From Smaragdicoccus niigatensis DSM 44881 = NBRC 103563 (GTDB taxonomy: Bacteria; Actinomycetota; Actinomycetes; Mycobacteriales; Mycobacteriaceae): 64,000 bases of DNA. Below the pieces are notes generated by a model. That model saw only the letters and a program-made list of their open reading frames with translations. It ran no database searches and was not told where the DNA came from. The stretch spans positions 186,001-250,000 of the forward strand of contig NZ_AQXZ01000012.1 of NCBI RefSeq assembly GCF_000380645.1, in the 5' to 3' direction. Made by a program: the position numbers and the translations under genes. This document shows, piece after piece, positions 38,205 to 49,874 of this stretch (its first letter is position 1; every line of letters starts with the position of its first letter).

Positions 38205-39530
38205 TCACGCCGACATCGCGATCGGTGAATTCCGTTGCGCTGCCGTCTTCTTCGCAAATGGGCAGGTGCGCGGAGCGGCCGGCTCCGCCGACTCGAAGAC
38301 GGGAATGTCGCGCACGTGCGCCAAGTACGGAGTGCCTTCGGTGCTTCCCGTTCCAGTCTGCTCACCGAGCATGCGGACGGCGAGGCTCAGGTGCGTCTTG
38401 CGCCAGCGGAGGATCGCGTCCGACATTGCTTCCATTCCAGCGTGCACGGCGCCGATCTCGTCAGCGCTCAGCTGACCCGACGAGCAGGCCTCGACGAAGG
38501 CGTCGTCGAGGGTGTGGTTGCCGGCGAGGATGCGTTCCCGAACCTCGGGGACCGAGTAGTAGGCGAGGGAGTCGATGCGGTCGGCGTCGGGGGTGCGGCA
38601 CAGCGACTCGAGAATCTTGTAGTTGCGGGACTGGATCGCGCTGGCACCTTCGGTGTAGTTGCGGAAGGTCTGGAACGACTCGACCTGCATGGTGGCGAGC
38701 ATCGAGAACAGGAGACCGGCTTCGCGAAGTGCCGCTGCGGAATCGGAGAGGTAGTGCGCGGCCTGGCCGGCGTCGCGGTTCGCCAAGGCCGTCAGCGCAC
38801 CGCGGAGCTGCAGGGCGATCAGGGCGAACGTGGTCTCGAAGGACTGCAGCACGCGCAGGAACAAGTACTCGTCGTGAGCGGTGTAGACGGGCAGGATGCT
38901 GAGTTCGAGCGTGCGCTTCTCGCTGTCCGACATGTCGTCGCGAACGGCCTCGACCATCTGCCGAGCGAGTTCGATGGTGTCGGTCGCGGTCAGGGAGCCA
39001 TCGAGGCCAAGCCGGGTGAAGAAGGGGCGCATCAGGCGAACCGCGAGGTGGATGCGCTTGTCGACGACGTCAGCGGACGGCCGGAGCTGCGGAAGCGACG
39101 TGGTCAGACCGTCGATGACGGTGAGCTCGTAGTCGAGCAGATCGCACACGAGTTGTGCGCGGAGGCGGTCGAAGCGCGCGCGGGCGAACGGTGCGTGCTC
39201 GACCGGGTCATTGTGAGCCGGGAGCTGCAGAACGTTGAGCGCGAGGTAGGTGGGGTAGTCGTAGCGGTCGTCGTGCTTGTCGAGCGCGGTGTCGAGGAAG
39301 GATGCGAGGACCTGGACGTCCTGCCACGGTCCCGGGACTGTCGCGATGTGCGAACGCACCTCAGCGAGGCGGGCGAGAACGTCGGCGTCGACGAAGTGCT
39401 TTCCGACGGAGTGGTACTCGTTCATGACCTCCTCGAAGGGAAAGGTCTTGGCGTTCCGATGTTGGAGCCAGTCCTCGAGACCGGCCTTCGCGCGTTCGGT
39501 TTCGAAACGCTTCCCGATATGGCTTGCCAC
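38205..39530 (-). CDS. Tryptophan 2,3-dioxygenase-like heme protein
   Basis: At 441 residues this is far longer than canonical tryptophan 2,3-dioxygenase (about 280-300), but it keeps the diagnostic parts. ESFQTFRNYTEGASAIQSRNYK (given in part) matches the substrate-site helix, and WRKTHLSLAVRMLGEQTGTGSTEGTPYL holds the proximal heme His and the GTGGT-type loop. The N-terminal roughly 130 residues are extra. It may oxidise tryptophan or another indole. No kynureninase or kynurenine formamidase gene is near. GTG at 39530 is chosen over the GTG directly before it for better spacing to GGAG. Confidence 0.75.
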   Translation of the reverse strand: MASHIGKRFETERAKAGLEDWLQHRNAKTFPFEEVMNEYHSVGKHFVDADVLARLAEVRSHIATVPGPWQDVQVLASFLDTALDKHDDRYDYPTYLALNVLQLPAHNDPVEHAPFARARFDRLRAQLVCDLLDYELTVIDGLTTSLPQLRPSADVVDKRIHLAVRLMRPFFTRLGLDGSLTATDTIELARQMVEAVRDDMSDSEKRTLELSILPVYTAHDEYLFLRVLQSFETTFALIALQLRGALTALANRDAGQAAHYLSDSAAALREAGLLFSMLATMQVESFQTFRNYTEGASAIQSRNYKILESLCRTPDADRIDSLAYYSVPEVRERILAGNHTLDDAFVEACSSGQLSADEIGAVHAGMEAMSDAILRWRKTHLSLAVRMLGEQTGTGSTEGTPYLAHVRDIPVFESAEPAAPRTCPFAKKTAAQRNSPIAMSA

Positions 39531-39612
39531 CACGAACTCCGTTCCGCTCGAAATCTTGTGTGGTACGAGAAATATCCGTCGAAATCGAGTGCGGAACTAC
39601 GCATCCGGGGGT

Positions 39613-39657
39613 GGTGGGTGCACCCACCGAGGGTGATGTTTTTGCACCCTAGGGTGC
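39613..39657. promoter_or_regulatory. Paired perfect palindromes in the divergent alaS control region
   Basis: GGTGGGTGCACCCACC (39613-39628) and GCACCCTAGGGTGC (39644-39657) are both perfect palindromes. Their centres are exactly 30 bp apart, about three helix turns. A third GGGTG half-site (39631-39635) lies between them. They sit between the TDO-like gene and alaS. This looks like a double operator for a dimeric or tetrameric repressor. The G-tract form resembles CsoR-family sites, but that is only a resemblance. Confidence 0.6.
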
Positions 39658-39709
39658 CCTTCGCTGCCTCGGTGCAGCGCGTATGCGGCTGCCGGTAATC
39701 TTGACTGTT

Positions 39710-42367
39710 GTGCAGACCCACGAAATTCGACGTCGCTTCCTCGACCACTTCATCTCCGCTGGTCACACCGAAGTCGCCAGTGCGTCGTTGATCCTGCACG
39801 ACCCGAACCTGCTGTTCGTCAACGCGGGAATGGTCCAGTTCGTCCCGTATTTCCTGGGACAACAGACGCCACCGTTCGCCACGGCCACGAGCGTTCAGAA
39901 GTGCGTCCGCACCCTCGACATCGAGAACGTCGGTCACACGACCCGGCACAACACGTTCTTCCAGATGGCGGGCAATTTCTCGTTCGGTGACTACTTCAAG
40001 CGCGGGGCGATCGAACTCGCCTGGTCGCTGCTGACGAAGTCGCTCGACGAGGGCGGGTACGGCTTCGACCCCGAGCGTCTGTGGGTGACGGTATACCTCG
40101 ACGATGACGAAGCGATCCAGATCTGGAAGGACGTCGCCGGTCTGCCGGACGAGCGCATCCAGCGTCGCGGCATGGCTGATAATTACTGGTCGATGGGTAT
40201 CCCCGGCCCCTGTGGTCCGTGCTCGGAGATCTACTACGACCGCGGCCCCGCGTACGGCAAAGACGGTGGTCCCGAGGCCGACGAGGACCGCTACATCGAA
40301 ATCTGGAACCTCGTGTTCATGCAGAACGAGCGGGGTCTCGGCCGCGGTAAGGACGACTTCGAGATTCTGGGGCCGCTGCCGAAGCAGAACATCGACACCG
40401 GCATGGGCGTCGAGCGGGTGGCCTTCCTGCTGCAGGGGGTCGACAACGTCTACGAGACCGACCTCGTGCGTCCGGTCATCACCAAGGCCGAGGAACTGAC
40501 CGGCCGCCAGTACGGATCGAAGCACGAAGACGACGTCCGGTTCCGCGTCATCGCCGACCACGCCCGTACCGCCGCCATGCTCATCGCTGACGGTGTGAAC
40601 CCCGGCAACGAGGGCCGAGGCTACATCCTGCGCCGTCTGCTGCGCCGCATCGTCCGATCCGCTCGCCTGCTCGGCGCGGACAAGCCGGTCGTCGGCGAGT
40701 TCATGTCGGTCGTGCGGGATGAGATGTCGCCGTCGTACCCGGAGCTCGCCACCGACTTCGACCGCATCCAGACTGTGGCGGTGGGTGAGGAGACTGCCTT
40801 CCTCAAGACCCTGACGTCGGGTTCGAAGCTGTTCGAAGAGGCCGCCGACGAGGTGAAGGCGTCCGGTAAGTCGGTGATCCCCGGTTCGGAAGCGTTCACC
40901 CTGCATGACACGTACGGCTTCCCGATCGACCTGACGCTCGAGATGGCCGAAGAAGCCGGACTGACCGTCGACGAGGCGGGCTTCCGCGAGCTCATGGCCG
41001 AGCAGCGCAAGCGCGCCAAGGAAGACGCTCAAGCGCGCAAGCATGCCCACGCCGACCTTTCGGTCTACAAGGAGCTCGTCGACCGCGGTCCCACCGAGTT
41101 CACCGGTTTCGACGAACTCGACACCGAGGCAACGGTTCTCGCGATCATCTCGGGCGGCGTGCGGCAGCCGGTCGCCGAGGCTGGCACTGACGTCGAGGTC
41201 ATCCTCGACCGCAGTCCGCTGTACGCCGAGTCCGGTGGACAGATCGCCGATCGCGGTTCGCTCAGCGGCTCGGGGCTCAAGGCCAAGGTCAACGACGTCC
41301 AGAAGATCGCCAAGAAGCTCTGGGTGCACAAGGTGACCATCGAGCAAGGACAACTCCTCGAAGGCGACACCGTCACCGCGCATGTCGATCCCGCGTGGCG
41401 CAAGGGTGCGACGCAGGGCCACTCCGGCACGCATATGGTGCACGCCGCGCTGCGTCAGGTTCTCGGACCGAACGCCGTCCAGGCCGGTTCGATGAACAAG
41501 CCGGGCTACCTGCGCTTCGACTTCAACTGGCAGGGCGGGCTTTCCGAGGCACAGCGCGACGAGATCGAGCGCGTGTCGAACGAAGCGGTCGGCGAGGACT
41601 TCGCGGTCAACACGTTCGTCACCGACCTGCCGAGCGCGAAGAAGATGGGCGCAATGGCCCTCTTCGGTGAGAACTACGGCGACGAAGTCCGCGTCGTCGA
41701 GATCGGCGGACCGTTCTCGATGGAGCTGTGCGGTGGTACGCACGTCGGAAGTTCGGCGCAGATCGGCCCCATCACCCTCCTCGGTGAGTCGGCCGTCGGT
41801 TCCGGTGTGCGTCGTGTCGAGGCGTACGTGGGACTCGATTCGTACAAGCACCTCGCCAAGGAACGTGCGCTTCTCGCGGGCATTGCATCGTCGTTGAAGG
41901 TGCCCTCGGATCAGGTTCCGGGTCGCGTCGAGCAGATCGTCACGCGCTTGAAGGCAGCCGAGAAGGAAGTCGAGCGACTCAAGGCACAGGCCGTGCTGTC
42001 GTCGGCAGGCTCGCTGGCGAACGGTGCGACGACCGCGGGCCGGTTCCGCGTGGTCGCGGCGAAGGTGCCGGGCGTCTCGGCAAACGATCTGCGGACTCTA
42101 GCGGGTGACATCAAGGGCCGTCTCGGCTCGGAGCCGGCTGTGGTCGCGCTGTTCGGCGATGTCGATGACAAGGTTCCGTTCCTTGTGGTCGTCAATGCGG
42201 GCGGGCAGGACGCGGGCGCTCGGGCCGGCGACCTCGTCAAGTCGTTCGCGCCGAAGATCGGTGGCCGGGGTGGCGGTAAGGCCGACTCGGCGCAGGGTGC
42301 GGGAACCGACGCGGCGGGCATCCCGGCTGCGATCGCCGACGTCACGGCAGCGTTGTCAGGGCTGTGA
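39710..42367 (+). CDS. alaS: Alanyl-tRNA synthetase
   Basis: AlaRS charges tRNA-Ala and edits mischarged Ser and Gly. From GTG at 39710 ([14 protein letters not shown]) the protein has 885 residues. Class II signature [22 protein letters not shown], the editing-site zinc ligands in [10 protein letters not shown] and CGGTHV, and a C-terminal C-Ala domain are present. The longer in-frame start adds non-conserved residues. TAATCT at 39696-39701 lies 8 nt upstream and no ribosome site is seen, so the mRNA may be leaderless. ruvX overlaps the stop. Confidence 0.96.
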   Translation: MQTHEIRRRFLDHFISAGHTEVASASLILHDPNLLFVNAGMVQFVPYFLGQQTPPFATATSVQKCVRTLDIENVGHTTRHNTFFQMAGNFSFGDYFKRGAIELAWSLLTKSLDEGGYGFDPERLWVTVYLDDDEAIQIWKDVAGLPDERIQRRGMADNYWSMGIPGPCGPCSEIYYDRGPAYGKDGGPEADEDRYIEIWNLVFMQNERGLGRGKDDFEILGPLPKQNIDTGMGVERVAFLLQGVDNVYETDLVRPVITKAEELTGRQYGSKHEDDVRFRVIADHARTAAMLIADGVNPGNEGRGYILRRLLRRIVRSARLLGADKPVVGEFMSVVRDEMSPSYPELATDFDRIQTVAVGEETAFLKTLTSGSKLFEEAADEVKASGKSVIPGSEAFTLHDTYGFPIDLTLEMAEEAGLTVDEAGFRELMAEQRKRAKEDAQARKHAHADLSVYKELVDRGPTEFTGFDELDTEATVLAIISGGVRQPVAEAGTDVEVILDRSPLYAESGGQIADRGSLSGSGLKAKVNDVQKIAKKLWVHKVTIEQGQLLEGDTVTAHVDPAWRKGATQGHSGTHMVHAALRQVLGPNAVQAGSMNKPGYLRFDFNWQGGLSEAQRDEIERVSNEAVGEDFAVNTFVTDLPSAKKMGAMALFGENYGDEVRVVEIGGPFSMELCGGTHVGSSAQIGPITLLGESAVGSGVRRVEAYVGLDSYKHLAKERALLAGIASSLKVPSDQVPGRVEQIVTRLKAAEKEVERLKAQAVLSSAGSLANGATTAGRFRVVAAKVPGVSANDLRTLAGDIKGRLGSEPAVVALFGDVDDKVPFLVVVNAGGQDAGARAGDLVKSFAPKIGGRGGGKADSAQGAGTDAAGIPAAIADVTAALSGL

Positions 42368-42822
42368 CCTTCCAGCGGGGCAGAAGACTCGGCATCGATG
42401 TGGGGGCCGTGCGGATTGGCGTCGCCGTGAGCGACCCGGACGGCATCCTTGCCACGCCCGTTGAGACTGTCCAGTTCGTTTCGGGCGGCTCGCCGGAATC
42501 GGCAGATATCCGGCGCATCTGCGAGATCGTGGCAGAGTATGAGGCCGTTGAGGTGATCGTTGGACTGCCAACAACTCTGCAAGGGCGGCATGGAAATGCG
42601 GCCGAGGCAGCAGAGGAATTCGCGGCTCGGTTGCGTTCGAAATTGGACGTTCCGATCCAGATGTCTGATGAGCGCTTGACGACAGTTTTTGCAACACGTG
42701 CGCTTCGTGACAGCGGGGTCCGGGCGCGCAAACAACGGCAGGTGATCGACCAGGCTGCGGCCGTAGCCATTCTCCAGAACTGGCTTGACGGACGTACGAG
42801 AAGTTTGGGGCAGGACAGCTAA
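42364..42822 (+). CDS. ruvX: RuvX/YqgF-family RNase H-fold nuclease
   Basis: The 152-residue protein has the RNase H-like core with [44 protein letters not shown] and the final Asp in [18 protein letters not shown]. Members process the 5' end of pre-16S rRNA, and an anti-junction role has also been proposed. GTG overlaps the alaS stop by 4 nt. alaS-ruvX-mltG is a conserved actinobacterial set. Confidence 0.93.
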   Translation: MTFQRGRRLGIDVGAVRIGVAVSDPDGILATPVETVQFVSGGSPESADIRRICEIVAEYEAVEVIVGLPTTLQGRHGNAAEAAEEFAARLRSKLDVPIQMSDERLTTVFATRALRDSGVRARKQRQVIDQAAAVAILQNWLDGRTRSLGQDS

Positions 42823-42824
42823 GT

Positions 42825-44033
42825 ATGGGATCTCCGAAAGAGCCGCGGCAGCTTCCGCAGCGCGTTGGCGCAGCCGTTGCGGCCGCGCGGGGAAATAGGC
42901 GCAGAACGGCGGTCCTCGCGATCGCCTTGGCCGTCCTTCTCCTCATTGGCGCCGGTCTGGCCTATTGGTGGAAGTCGTCGCACCCGTATGCTCCGCCACC
43001 GGACTTCGCCGCTGGTACCGCCGGCCCGGACGTCGTCGTGGGCGTGAAGTCGGGGGAGACTGCCGACGACATCTCGCAGGAGATGCTCAAGAAGGGCGTT
43101 ACGAAGAGTGCTTCGGCGTTCTTCGATGCGGCCGTGTCGAACGATGCGATGGGTAGCCTGCAGCCGGGCTACTACCTCGTTCCGTCCCACGTTCCGGGTG
43201 CCGTAGCGGTCGAGAAACTTGTCGACCCCAAGTCGCGCGTGGGCAACATGGTCCTGTCCGAGGGGCGTCAGCTGCTCGACAACAGCGACCTCGACACCGG
43301 CTCGACTCGGGAGGGCATCTTCCGGAAGATCGCCAAGGCCAGTTGCTACAAGCCGGACGGCAAGGAGCACTGCGTCACCTATGAGGACATTGCCGCGGCC
43401 GCGGAAAGCGACGACCTTGCCGCGCTCGGTGTTCCCGAGTGGCTCCGGGACGATGTCGCCAAGGCCCCACGCAAGGCGACCCAGCTCGAGGGGCTGATCA
43501 TCAGTGGAAGTGTGGACTTCGACCCGTCCGCGTCGCCGACTCAGATCCTGAACCAGCTGGTCACCGAGAGTGCGAAGCGATACGAGGATTCGGGCATTCT
43601 CAAAAATGGACCGAAGGGTTACACGCCGTACCAGAAGCTGGTCATGGCCTCCCTGGTGGAACGTGAGTCGCATCCGAAGGACTTCGGCAAGGTCGCGCGC
43701 GTCATCCTCAACCGTCTCGCCAAGCCGATGCAGCTGCAGTTCGATTCGACCGTCAACTACGGCCTCGACACCGTCGAACTCGCGACGACGGATGCCGACC
43801 GCGCCCGCGTGACGCCCTGGAACACGTACGCCATGGACGGCCTCCCGGCCACTCCGATCGCATCGCCGAGCCTGGACGCGCTCAAGGCCGTCGAGAACCC
43901 GGAGAAGGGTCCGTGGCTCTACTTCGTCACGGTCGACGCCCAGGGCACGACGTTGTTCACCGACAACCTCGAGGAACACGAGAAGAACGTCCAGAAGGCC
44001 AAGGACAGCGGCATTCTCGACCAGGGACGATGA
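42825..44033 (+). CDS. mltG: Endolytic peptidoglycan transglycosylase MltG
   Basis: MltG cuts nascent glycan strands in the membrane. The 402-residue product has a basic cytosolic start, one membrane anchor (about 27-48), a LysM-like part and the catalytic domain. Catalytic Glu lies in ASLVERE; QLQFDSTVNYG and NTYAMDGLPATPIASP are the hallmark motifs. GGGGCAGGA precedes the ATG. The stop overlaps aroE by 4 nt. Confidence 0.95.
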   Translation: MGSPKEPRQLPQRVGAAVAAARGNRRRTAVLAIALAVLLLIGAGLAYWWKSSHPYAPPPDFAAGTAGPDVVVGVKSGETADDISQEMLKKGVTKSASAFFDAAVSNDAMGSLQPGYYLVPSHVPGAVAVEKLVDPKSRVGNMVLSEGRQLLDNSDLDTGSTREGIFRKIAKASCYKPDGKEHCVTYEDIAAAAESDDLAALGVPEWLRDDVAKAPRKATQLEGLIISGSVDFDPSASPTQILNQLVTESAKRYEDSGILKNGPKGYTPYQKLVMASLVERESHPKDFGKVARVILNRLAKPMQLQFDSTVNYGLDTVELATTDADRARVTPWNTYAMDGLPATPIASPSLDALKAVENPEKGPWLYFVTVDAQGTTLFTDNLEEHEKNVQKAKDSGILDQGR

Positions 44034-44836
44034 CACGCAGAGCCGCAGTTCTGGGGAGCCCGATCTCGCATTCGCGCTCTCCAGACCTGCACCTTGCGGC
44101 GTACCGCGCGCTGGGTCTGGATTGGACCTACGAACGTATCGAGTGCACGGGCGAACAACTACCCGGACTGGTGTCCGGTCTGGGACCCGAATGGGTTGGC
44201 CTATCGGTGACAATGCCCGGCAAGGTCGCCGCGCTCGAGTTCGCCACTGAGCGGACCGAGCGTGCCGAATTGGTCGGGTCGGCGAACACGCTGGTCCGGA
44301 TCGACGGTGGTTGGCGTGCGGACTGCACTGACATCGACGGGGTGGCCGGAGCTCTCATCGAGGGCGGCGTCGGCGATCTCGACGGTGCGCACGCGGTGGT
44401 TCTCGGGGCCGGCGGTACGGCACGACCGGCATTGCTCGCACTGAGCGACCTCGGCGTCGAGGCGGTGACCATCGTTTCGCGGGATCGCGGTCGCGCCGCG
44501 GACACTGTCGAATTGGGCGAGCGCCTCGCGATGGCGGTCGCATGGCAGGATCTCGAACCGGAAGACCTCGCCTACACGTGTTCGGGGGCGCAGGTCGTCG
44601 TCAGCACGATTCCGGCGTCCGCCGCGGCGGAGGTCGCTGCCGCTGTGGCGCAGTGTCCGTTCCTCCTCGACGCCATCTACAACCCCTGGCCCACGCCGCT
44701 CGCCGATGCGGTGTCCCGTGCCGGTGGAACAGTCGTCAGCGGCCTGGAAATGCTCCTCAATCAGGCGTATTCCCAGGTTGAGCAGTTCACGGGTCAGCCC
44801 GCACCTCGAGAGGCCATGGCCGCCGCGATTCGCTGA
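44030..44836 (+). CDS. aroE: Shikimate dehydrogenase
   Basis: AroE reduces 3-dehydroshikimate to shikimate. From ATG at 44030 (ATGA overlap with mltG) the protein has 268 residues. The substrate site SHSRSPDLHLAAY, catalytic Lys in VTMPGKVAAL and the Asp in DCTDIDG are present, followed by a Rossmann loop LGAGGTARPALLAL. The cofactor loop IVSRDRGRA suggests NADPH. The C-terminal GGTVVSGLEMLLNQAY is typical. Confidence 0.94.
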   Translation: MTRRAAVLGSPISHSRSPDLHLAAYRALGLDWTYERIECTGEQLPGLVSGLGPEWVGLSVTMPGKVAALEFATERTERAELVGSANTLVRIDGGWRADCTDIDGVAGALIEGGVGDLDGAHAVVLGAGGTARPALLALSDLGVEAVTIVSRDRGRAADTVELGERLAMAVAWQDLEPEDLAYTCSGAQVVVSTIPASAAAEVAAAVAQCPFLLDAIYNPWPTPLADAVSRAGGTVVSGLEMLLNQAYSQVEQFTGQPAPREAMAAAIR

Positions 44837-44886
44837 GCGGGATCCGGAAATCGGCTTTCGAGGGTCCCATCAACGACCGTTGGTGA

Positions 44887-45294
44887 ATGACGTTCGGTCT
44901 CTTCGTAGCGTGGTGTGTAGCGCTCAGTTGGTACGACTGCTGTGAACGTCGCTTGCCTAATTGGCTCACCATTCCGGGCGCGATCGTGATCGTCGGCGCC
45001 GGCACTGCGATCGGGCAGTGTCGAACCGTCGTCGTGGGTGCGCTGCTCCTGTTTGGTTTGTACCTGGTCGCTCACGTGCTGGCTCCGACGTCGCTCGGTG
45101 CGGGCGACGTGAAAGCCGCGATCGGACTCGGGGGAGCCGCGGCCCTCGCCAGCTCGCAGTCTTGGGTGGTGGCTGCTGTCCTGGCGCCGCTGATCACCGC
45201 GGTGGTCGGCGCACTTCTCCTTCGCGGGCGGCCAGTGCCGCATGGACCGTCGATGTGTGCGGCGACGGTGTTCGGAATTCTCTGGTGTACGTGA
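44887..45294 (+). CDS. Short A24-family prepilin peptidase
   Basis: The 135-residue membrane protein carries both catalytic Asp residues of type IV prepilin peptidases: D17 in YDCCERRLPN and D74 in GAGDVK (71-76). It lacks the N-terminal methylating and zinc-binding part found in PilD. The same gene follows aroE in mycobacteria. It should cleave leader peptides of Flp/Tad-type pilins, though no pilus genes are in the window. The ribosome site is weak. It lies 50 nt after aroE and 150 nt before aroC. Confidence 0.88.
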   Translation: MTFGLFVAWCVALSWYDCCERRLPNWLTIPGAIVIVGAGTAIGQCRTVVVGALLLFGLYLVAHVLAPTSLGAGDVKAAIGLGGAAALASSQSWVVAAVLAPLITAVVGALLLRGRPVPHGPSMCAATVFGILWCT

Positions 45295-45444
45295 CTGCCC
45301 GGCCCGGAACACTGGCGATTCGGCAAAGTCGGACCCCGAACGTGGGGTGGATCGTTGAATCGCCCGTGGTTCGGGCCGCGCGCCGATTGCACTAGTGCCA
45401 ACCGGTGATTCGGCAATTTGTCGGCTCATGAAAAGATGGACACC

Positions 45445-46631
45445 GTGTTGCGTTGGGTAACTTCAGGTGAATCGCACGGTCGCGCGCTTATTGCGCTGCT
45501 CGAGGGCATGGTTGCGGGGGTCGACGTCACGTCGGCCGAGATCGGAAACGATCTCGCTCGGCGCCGGCTCGGCTATGGCCGTGGCGCCCGCATGAAGTTC
45601 GAGGCCGACGAGGTCACGATCCTCGGTGGTGTCCGCCACGGCAAGTCGCTCGGTGGTCCGATCTCGATCATGATCGGCAATTCCGAGTGGCCGAAGTGGG
45701 TCGAGGTCATGGCGCCGGATCCGGTCGACGAGGCACTCCTCGCCGACCTGGCTCGCAATGCCCCGTTGACCCGTCCGCGCCCGGGGCACGCCGACTTCGC
45801 CGGCATGCTCAAGTACGGCTTCGAGGACGCACGACCGGTTCTCGAACGCGCCAGCGCGCGTGAGACGGCGTCCCGCGTCGCGCTCGGCGCCATTGCAAAG
45901 TCGTTCCTGCGCCAGGCTTTCGGCGCCGAGGTGATCTCGCACGTCGTATCGATCGGCGCCGCGGCCACCCCGGACCCGACGGTTCCGCAGCCTTCGGACC
46001 TCGCCGCGATCGACGAGAGTCCAGTGCGTGCGTTCAGCAAAGACGGCGAAGCTCTCATGATCGCTGAGATCGAGGCTGCGAAGCGCGACGGTGACACCCT
46101 CGGCGGTGTCGTCGAGGTCGTCGTTTCCAACCTGCCGATCGGCTTGGGCTCGTTCATCAGCGGGGAGAACCGCCTCGACTCGCGTCTGGCCGGCGCGCTC
46201 ATGGGTATCCAGGCGATCAAGGGTGTCGAGGTCGGCGACGGTTTCGAGACCGCACGCCGACGCGGCAGCCAGGCACACGACGAGATGCGCCCGGGCCCGG
46301 ATGGCGTCCTTCGTTCGACCAACCGTGCCGGCGGCCTCGAAGGCGGAATGACCAACGGTGAGCCGCTGCGCGTGCGTGCCGCGATGAAGCCGATCTCGAC
46401 GGTTCCGCGCGCGCTCGCCACCGTTGACATGTCGACTGGTGAAGAGGCCGTCGCCATCCACCAGCGTTCCGACGTGTGTGCGGTCCCGGCTGCCGGTGTC
46501 GTCGCCGAGGCGATGGTCGCTCTCGTCGTCGCGCAGGCCGCGCTCGAGAAGTTCGGCGGCGACTCGATCGTCGAGACCAAGTCCAACATCGACAACTACC
46601 TCGCTGGCGTTGCCAAGCGGATGCGTCGCTG

Positions 46632-46632
<1 letters not shown>
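45445..46632 (+). CDS. aroC: Chorismate synthase
   Basis: AroC makes chorismate from EPSP using reduced FMN. The start [18 protein letters not shown] gives a 395-residue enzyme. Signature regions are [42 protein letters not shown] and [16 protein letters not shown] at 45445 is the family start; ATG at 45436 would add three residues. The stop overlaps aroK (TGATG). Confidence 0.95.
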
Positions 46633-48280
<1,648 letters not shown>

Positions 48281-48359
48281 AAAGTCGCATCTAGAGCGGA
48301 ATTCGGACCGGCGATACGCTAAGCGCGACCCAGCAATTCGCGCGCGAAAGAAGATGGCG

Positions 48360-49760
48360 ATGGCCGCTTCATCGAATCCCGAAGAATTCCGGTCTGCGTT
48401 CGGAGGAACGGTCTTCGAACCCGGCGACGACGGCTATGACGTTGCGCGGTCGCCCTGGAACGGGGACATTGATCATCGCCCGGTCCTGATCGCTCGGTGC
48501 TCGTCGCCCGGCGACGTTGCGTTGGCATTGGACTACGCCGCGTCGAAGGGCCTCGAGGTGTCCGTGCGCGGCGGCGCGCACAGCTATCGGGGCACGGCGG
48601 TCACCGACGGCGGCGTCATGATCGACCTCAGTGCGCTGAACACGGTGATCGTCGATCCCGAGGGGAAGACGGCGCGCGTCGGTGGTGGCACGACGCTCGC
48701 GGTTCTCGATGCAGCCACGCAGGAACACGGCCTCGCCGCTGCGGCCGGGGTCATCAGCCATACCGGTGTGGCTGGCCTGACCCTCGGCGGTGGCATGGGC
48801 TGGCTGACGCGCTTAGCCGGATTGTCGATCGACAATCTGCTGTCCGCCGAAGTGGTGTTGGCCAACGGCGAGGTCGTGCGAGCTTCCGCCGACAGCCACC
48901 CGGATCTGTTCTGGGCACTTCGTGGTGGCGGTGGCAACTTCGGTGTCGTCACCGAGTTCGAATTCCGGCTGTACGAGATCGGCCCGATGATCAGTTTCGG
49001 GATGTTCTTCTGGGGTCTCGAGTCGGGCCGTGAGGCGCTGCGTCTCGCCCGGGACTACATACCCACGCTCCCGCCCAATTCGGCGGTGCTCCTGGGAGTC
49101 GGATTGTCGGCTCCACCAGCGCCTTTCGTTCCCGAGGAATTCCACGGGCGGAAGGGTTATGCGCTCCTGGTGGTGGGTTACGGACCGCCCGACGATCACG
49201 CGGAAATGGTCTCGCCCATTCGTGCACAGTTGCCTCCGTTGTTCGAGTTCTTGACGCCGATGCCGTTCACGGCTCTGCAGCAACTGTTCGACGAAGACGC
49301 TCCGTGGGGCGTTTTGGGCTACGAGAAGTCTCTCGATATTGATGATCTCTCCGACGAGGTCATCGACGTTCTCGCCGACCTCGCCGGCGGTGCCACCTCG
49401 CCCATGTCATTCATGCCGATCTTTTCGCTGGCGGGCAGATTCACCGAGATTTCCGAGGACGCGACCGCGTTCGGGGGTTCGAGGTCGCCGCATTACACGG
49501 TCAACATCGAGGGGGCGTCGCACGACCGCGAGGTCTTCGAGGCCGACCGTGCGTGGGTTCGCTCGGTGTTCGACGCGCTGTCTCCGTACGCCTCCAATGT
49601 CGGCGGCTATGTGAACTTCATGGCAGAGGCGGACGCCGACCGAGTGCGCACTTCGTACGGGGCGGACAAGTACGACCGGCTCGCGGCCATCAAGGCGACC
49701 TACGACCCGGACAACGTCTTCCACCTCAACGCGAACATCAAGCCTGCGGCGCGGGCCTGA
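48360..49760 (+). CDS. BBE-type FAD-linked oxidase, copy 1
   Basis: A 466-residue flavoenzyme of the PCMH/berberine-bridge family. FAD attachment is expected at H74 in RGGAHSYRG. GVAGLTLGGGMGWL, HPDLFWALRGGGGNFGVVTEFEF and the C-terminal BBE motif YDPDNVFHLNANI are present. The second covalent Cys of two-link members is not seen (ISHTGVAG). Substrates are typically sugars, alkaloids or phenols; none can be named. ATG at 48360 aligns exactly with the paralogue's start. It stands 79 nt after aroB. Confidence 0.9.
   Translation: MAASSNPEEFRSAFGGTVFEPGDDGYDVARSPWNGDIDHRPVLIARCSSPGDVALALDYAASKGLEVSVRGGAHSYRGTAVTDGGVMIDLSALNTVIVDPEGKTARVGGGTTLAVLDAATQEHGLAAAAGVISHTGVAGLTLGGGMGWLTRLAGLSIDNLLSAEVVLANGEVVRASADSHPDLFWALRGGGGNFGVVTEFEFRLYEIGPMISFGMFFWGLESGREALRLARDYIPTLPPNSAVLLGVGLSAPPAPFVPEEFHGRKGYALLVVGYGPPDDHAEMVSPIRAQLPPLFEFLTPMPFTALQQLFDEDAPWGVLGYEKSLDIDDLSDEVIDVLADLAGGATSPMSFMPIFSLAGRFTEISEDATAFGGSRSPHYTVNIEGASHDREVFEADRAWVRSVFDALSPYASNVGGYVNFMAEADADRVRTSYGADKYDRLAAIKATYDPDNVFHLNANIKPAARA
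49668..49747 (+). repeat. 80-bp near-identical segment, copy 1 (copy 2 at 51180-51259)
   Basis: The 3' coding ends of the two flavin oxidases share 79 of 80 bases, the one difference being C/G in the Leu codon before AAC GCG. Elsewhere the genes differ at many silent sites. Such a short patch of identity in tandem genes fits gene conversion. Confidence 0.85.
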
Positions 49761-49874
49761 TCCTGGTCGATTCTGTCCAGTTGATGACAGCCCATCTGCG
49801 CCTCTAGAGCGCACCTGCAAGCGTTGCCTACGCTGATCGCGTCAGTTCGGCCAACCGCTTGAGAGAAGACTCCG

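Noticed and set aside
39534-39709. T-box or amino-acid riboswitch before alaS
   Set aside because: No T-box core sequence, specifier loop or terminator is visible. The symmetric elements look like DNA operators, and the start appears leaderless.
39422-41851. 809-codon minus-strand open frame opposite alaS and the TDO-like gene
   Set aside because: It is a shadow frame typical of high-GC DNA: Arg/Asp/Val-rich, no domain, and it crosses two well-supported genes.
45317-45416. Direct repeat GATTCGGCAA (45317-45326 and 45407-45416) upstream of aroC
   Set aside because: Ten bases twice in 100 bp of high-GC DNA is weak, without symmetry or spacing that suggests an operator.
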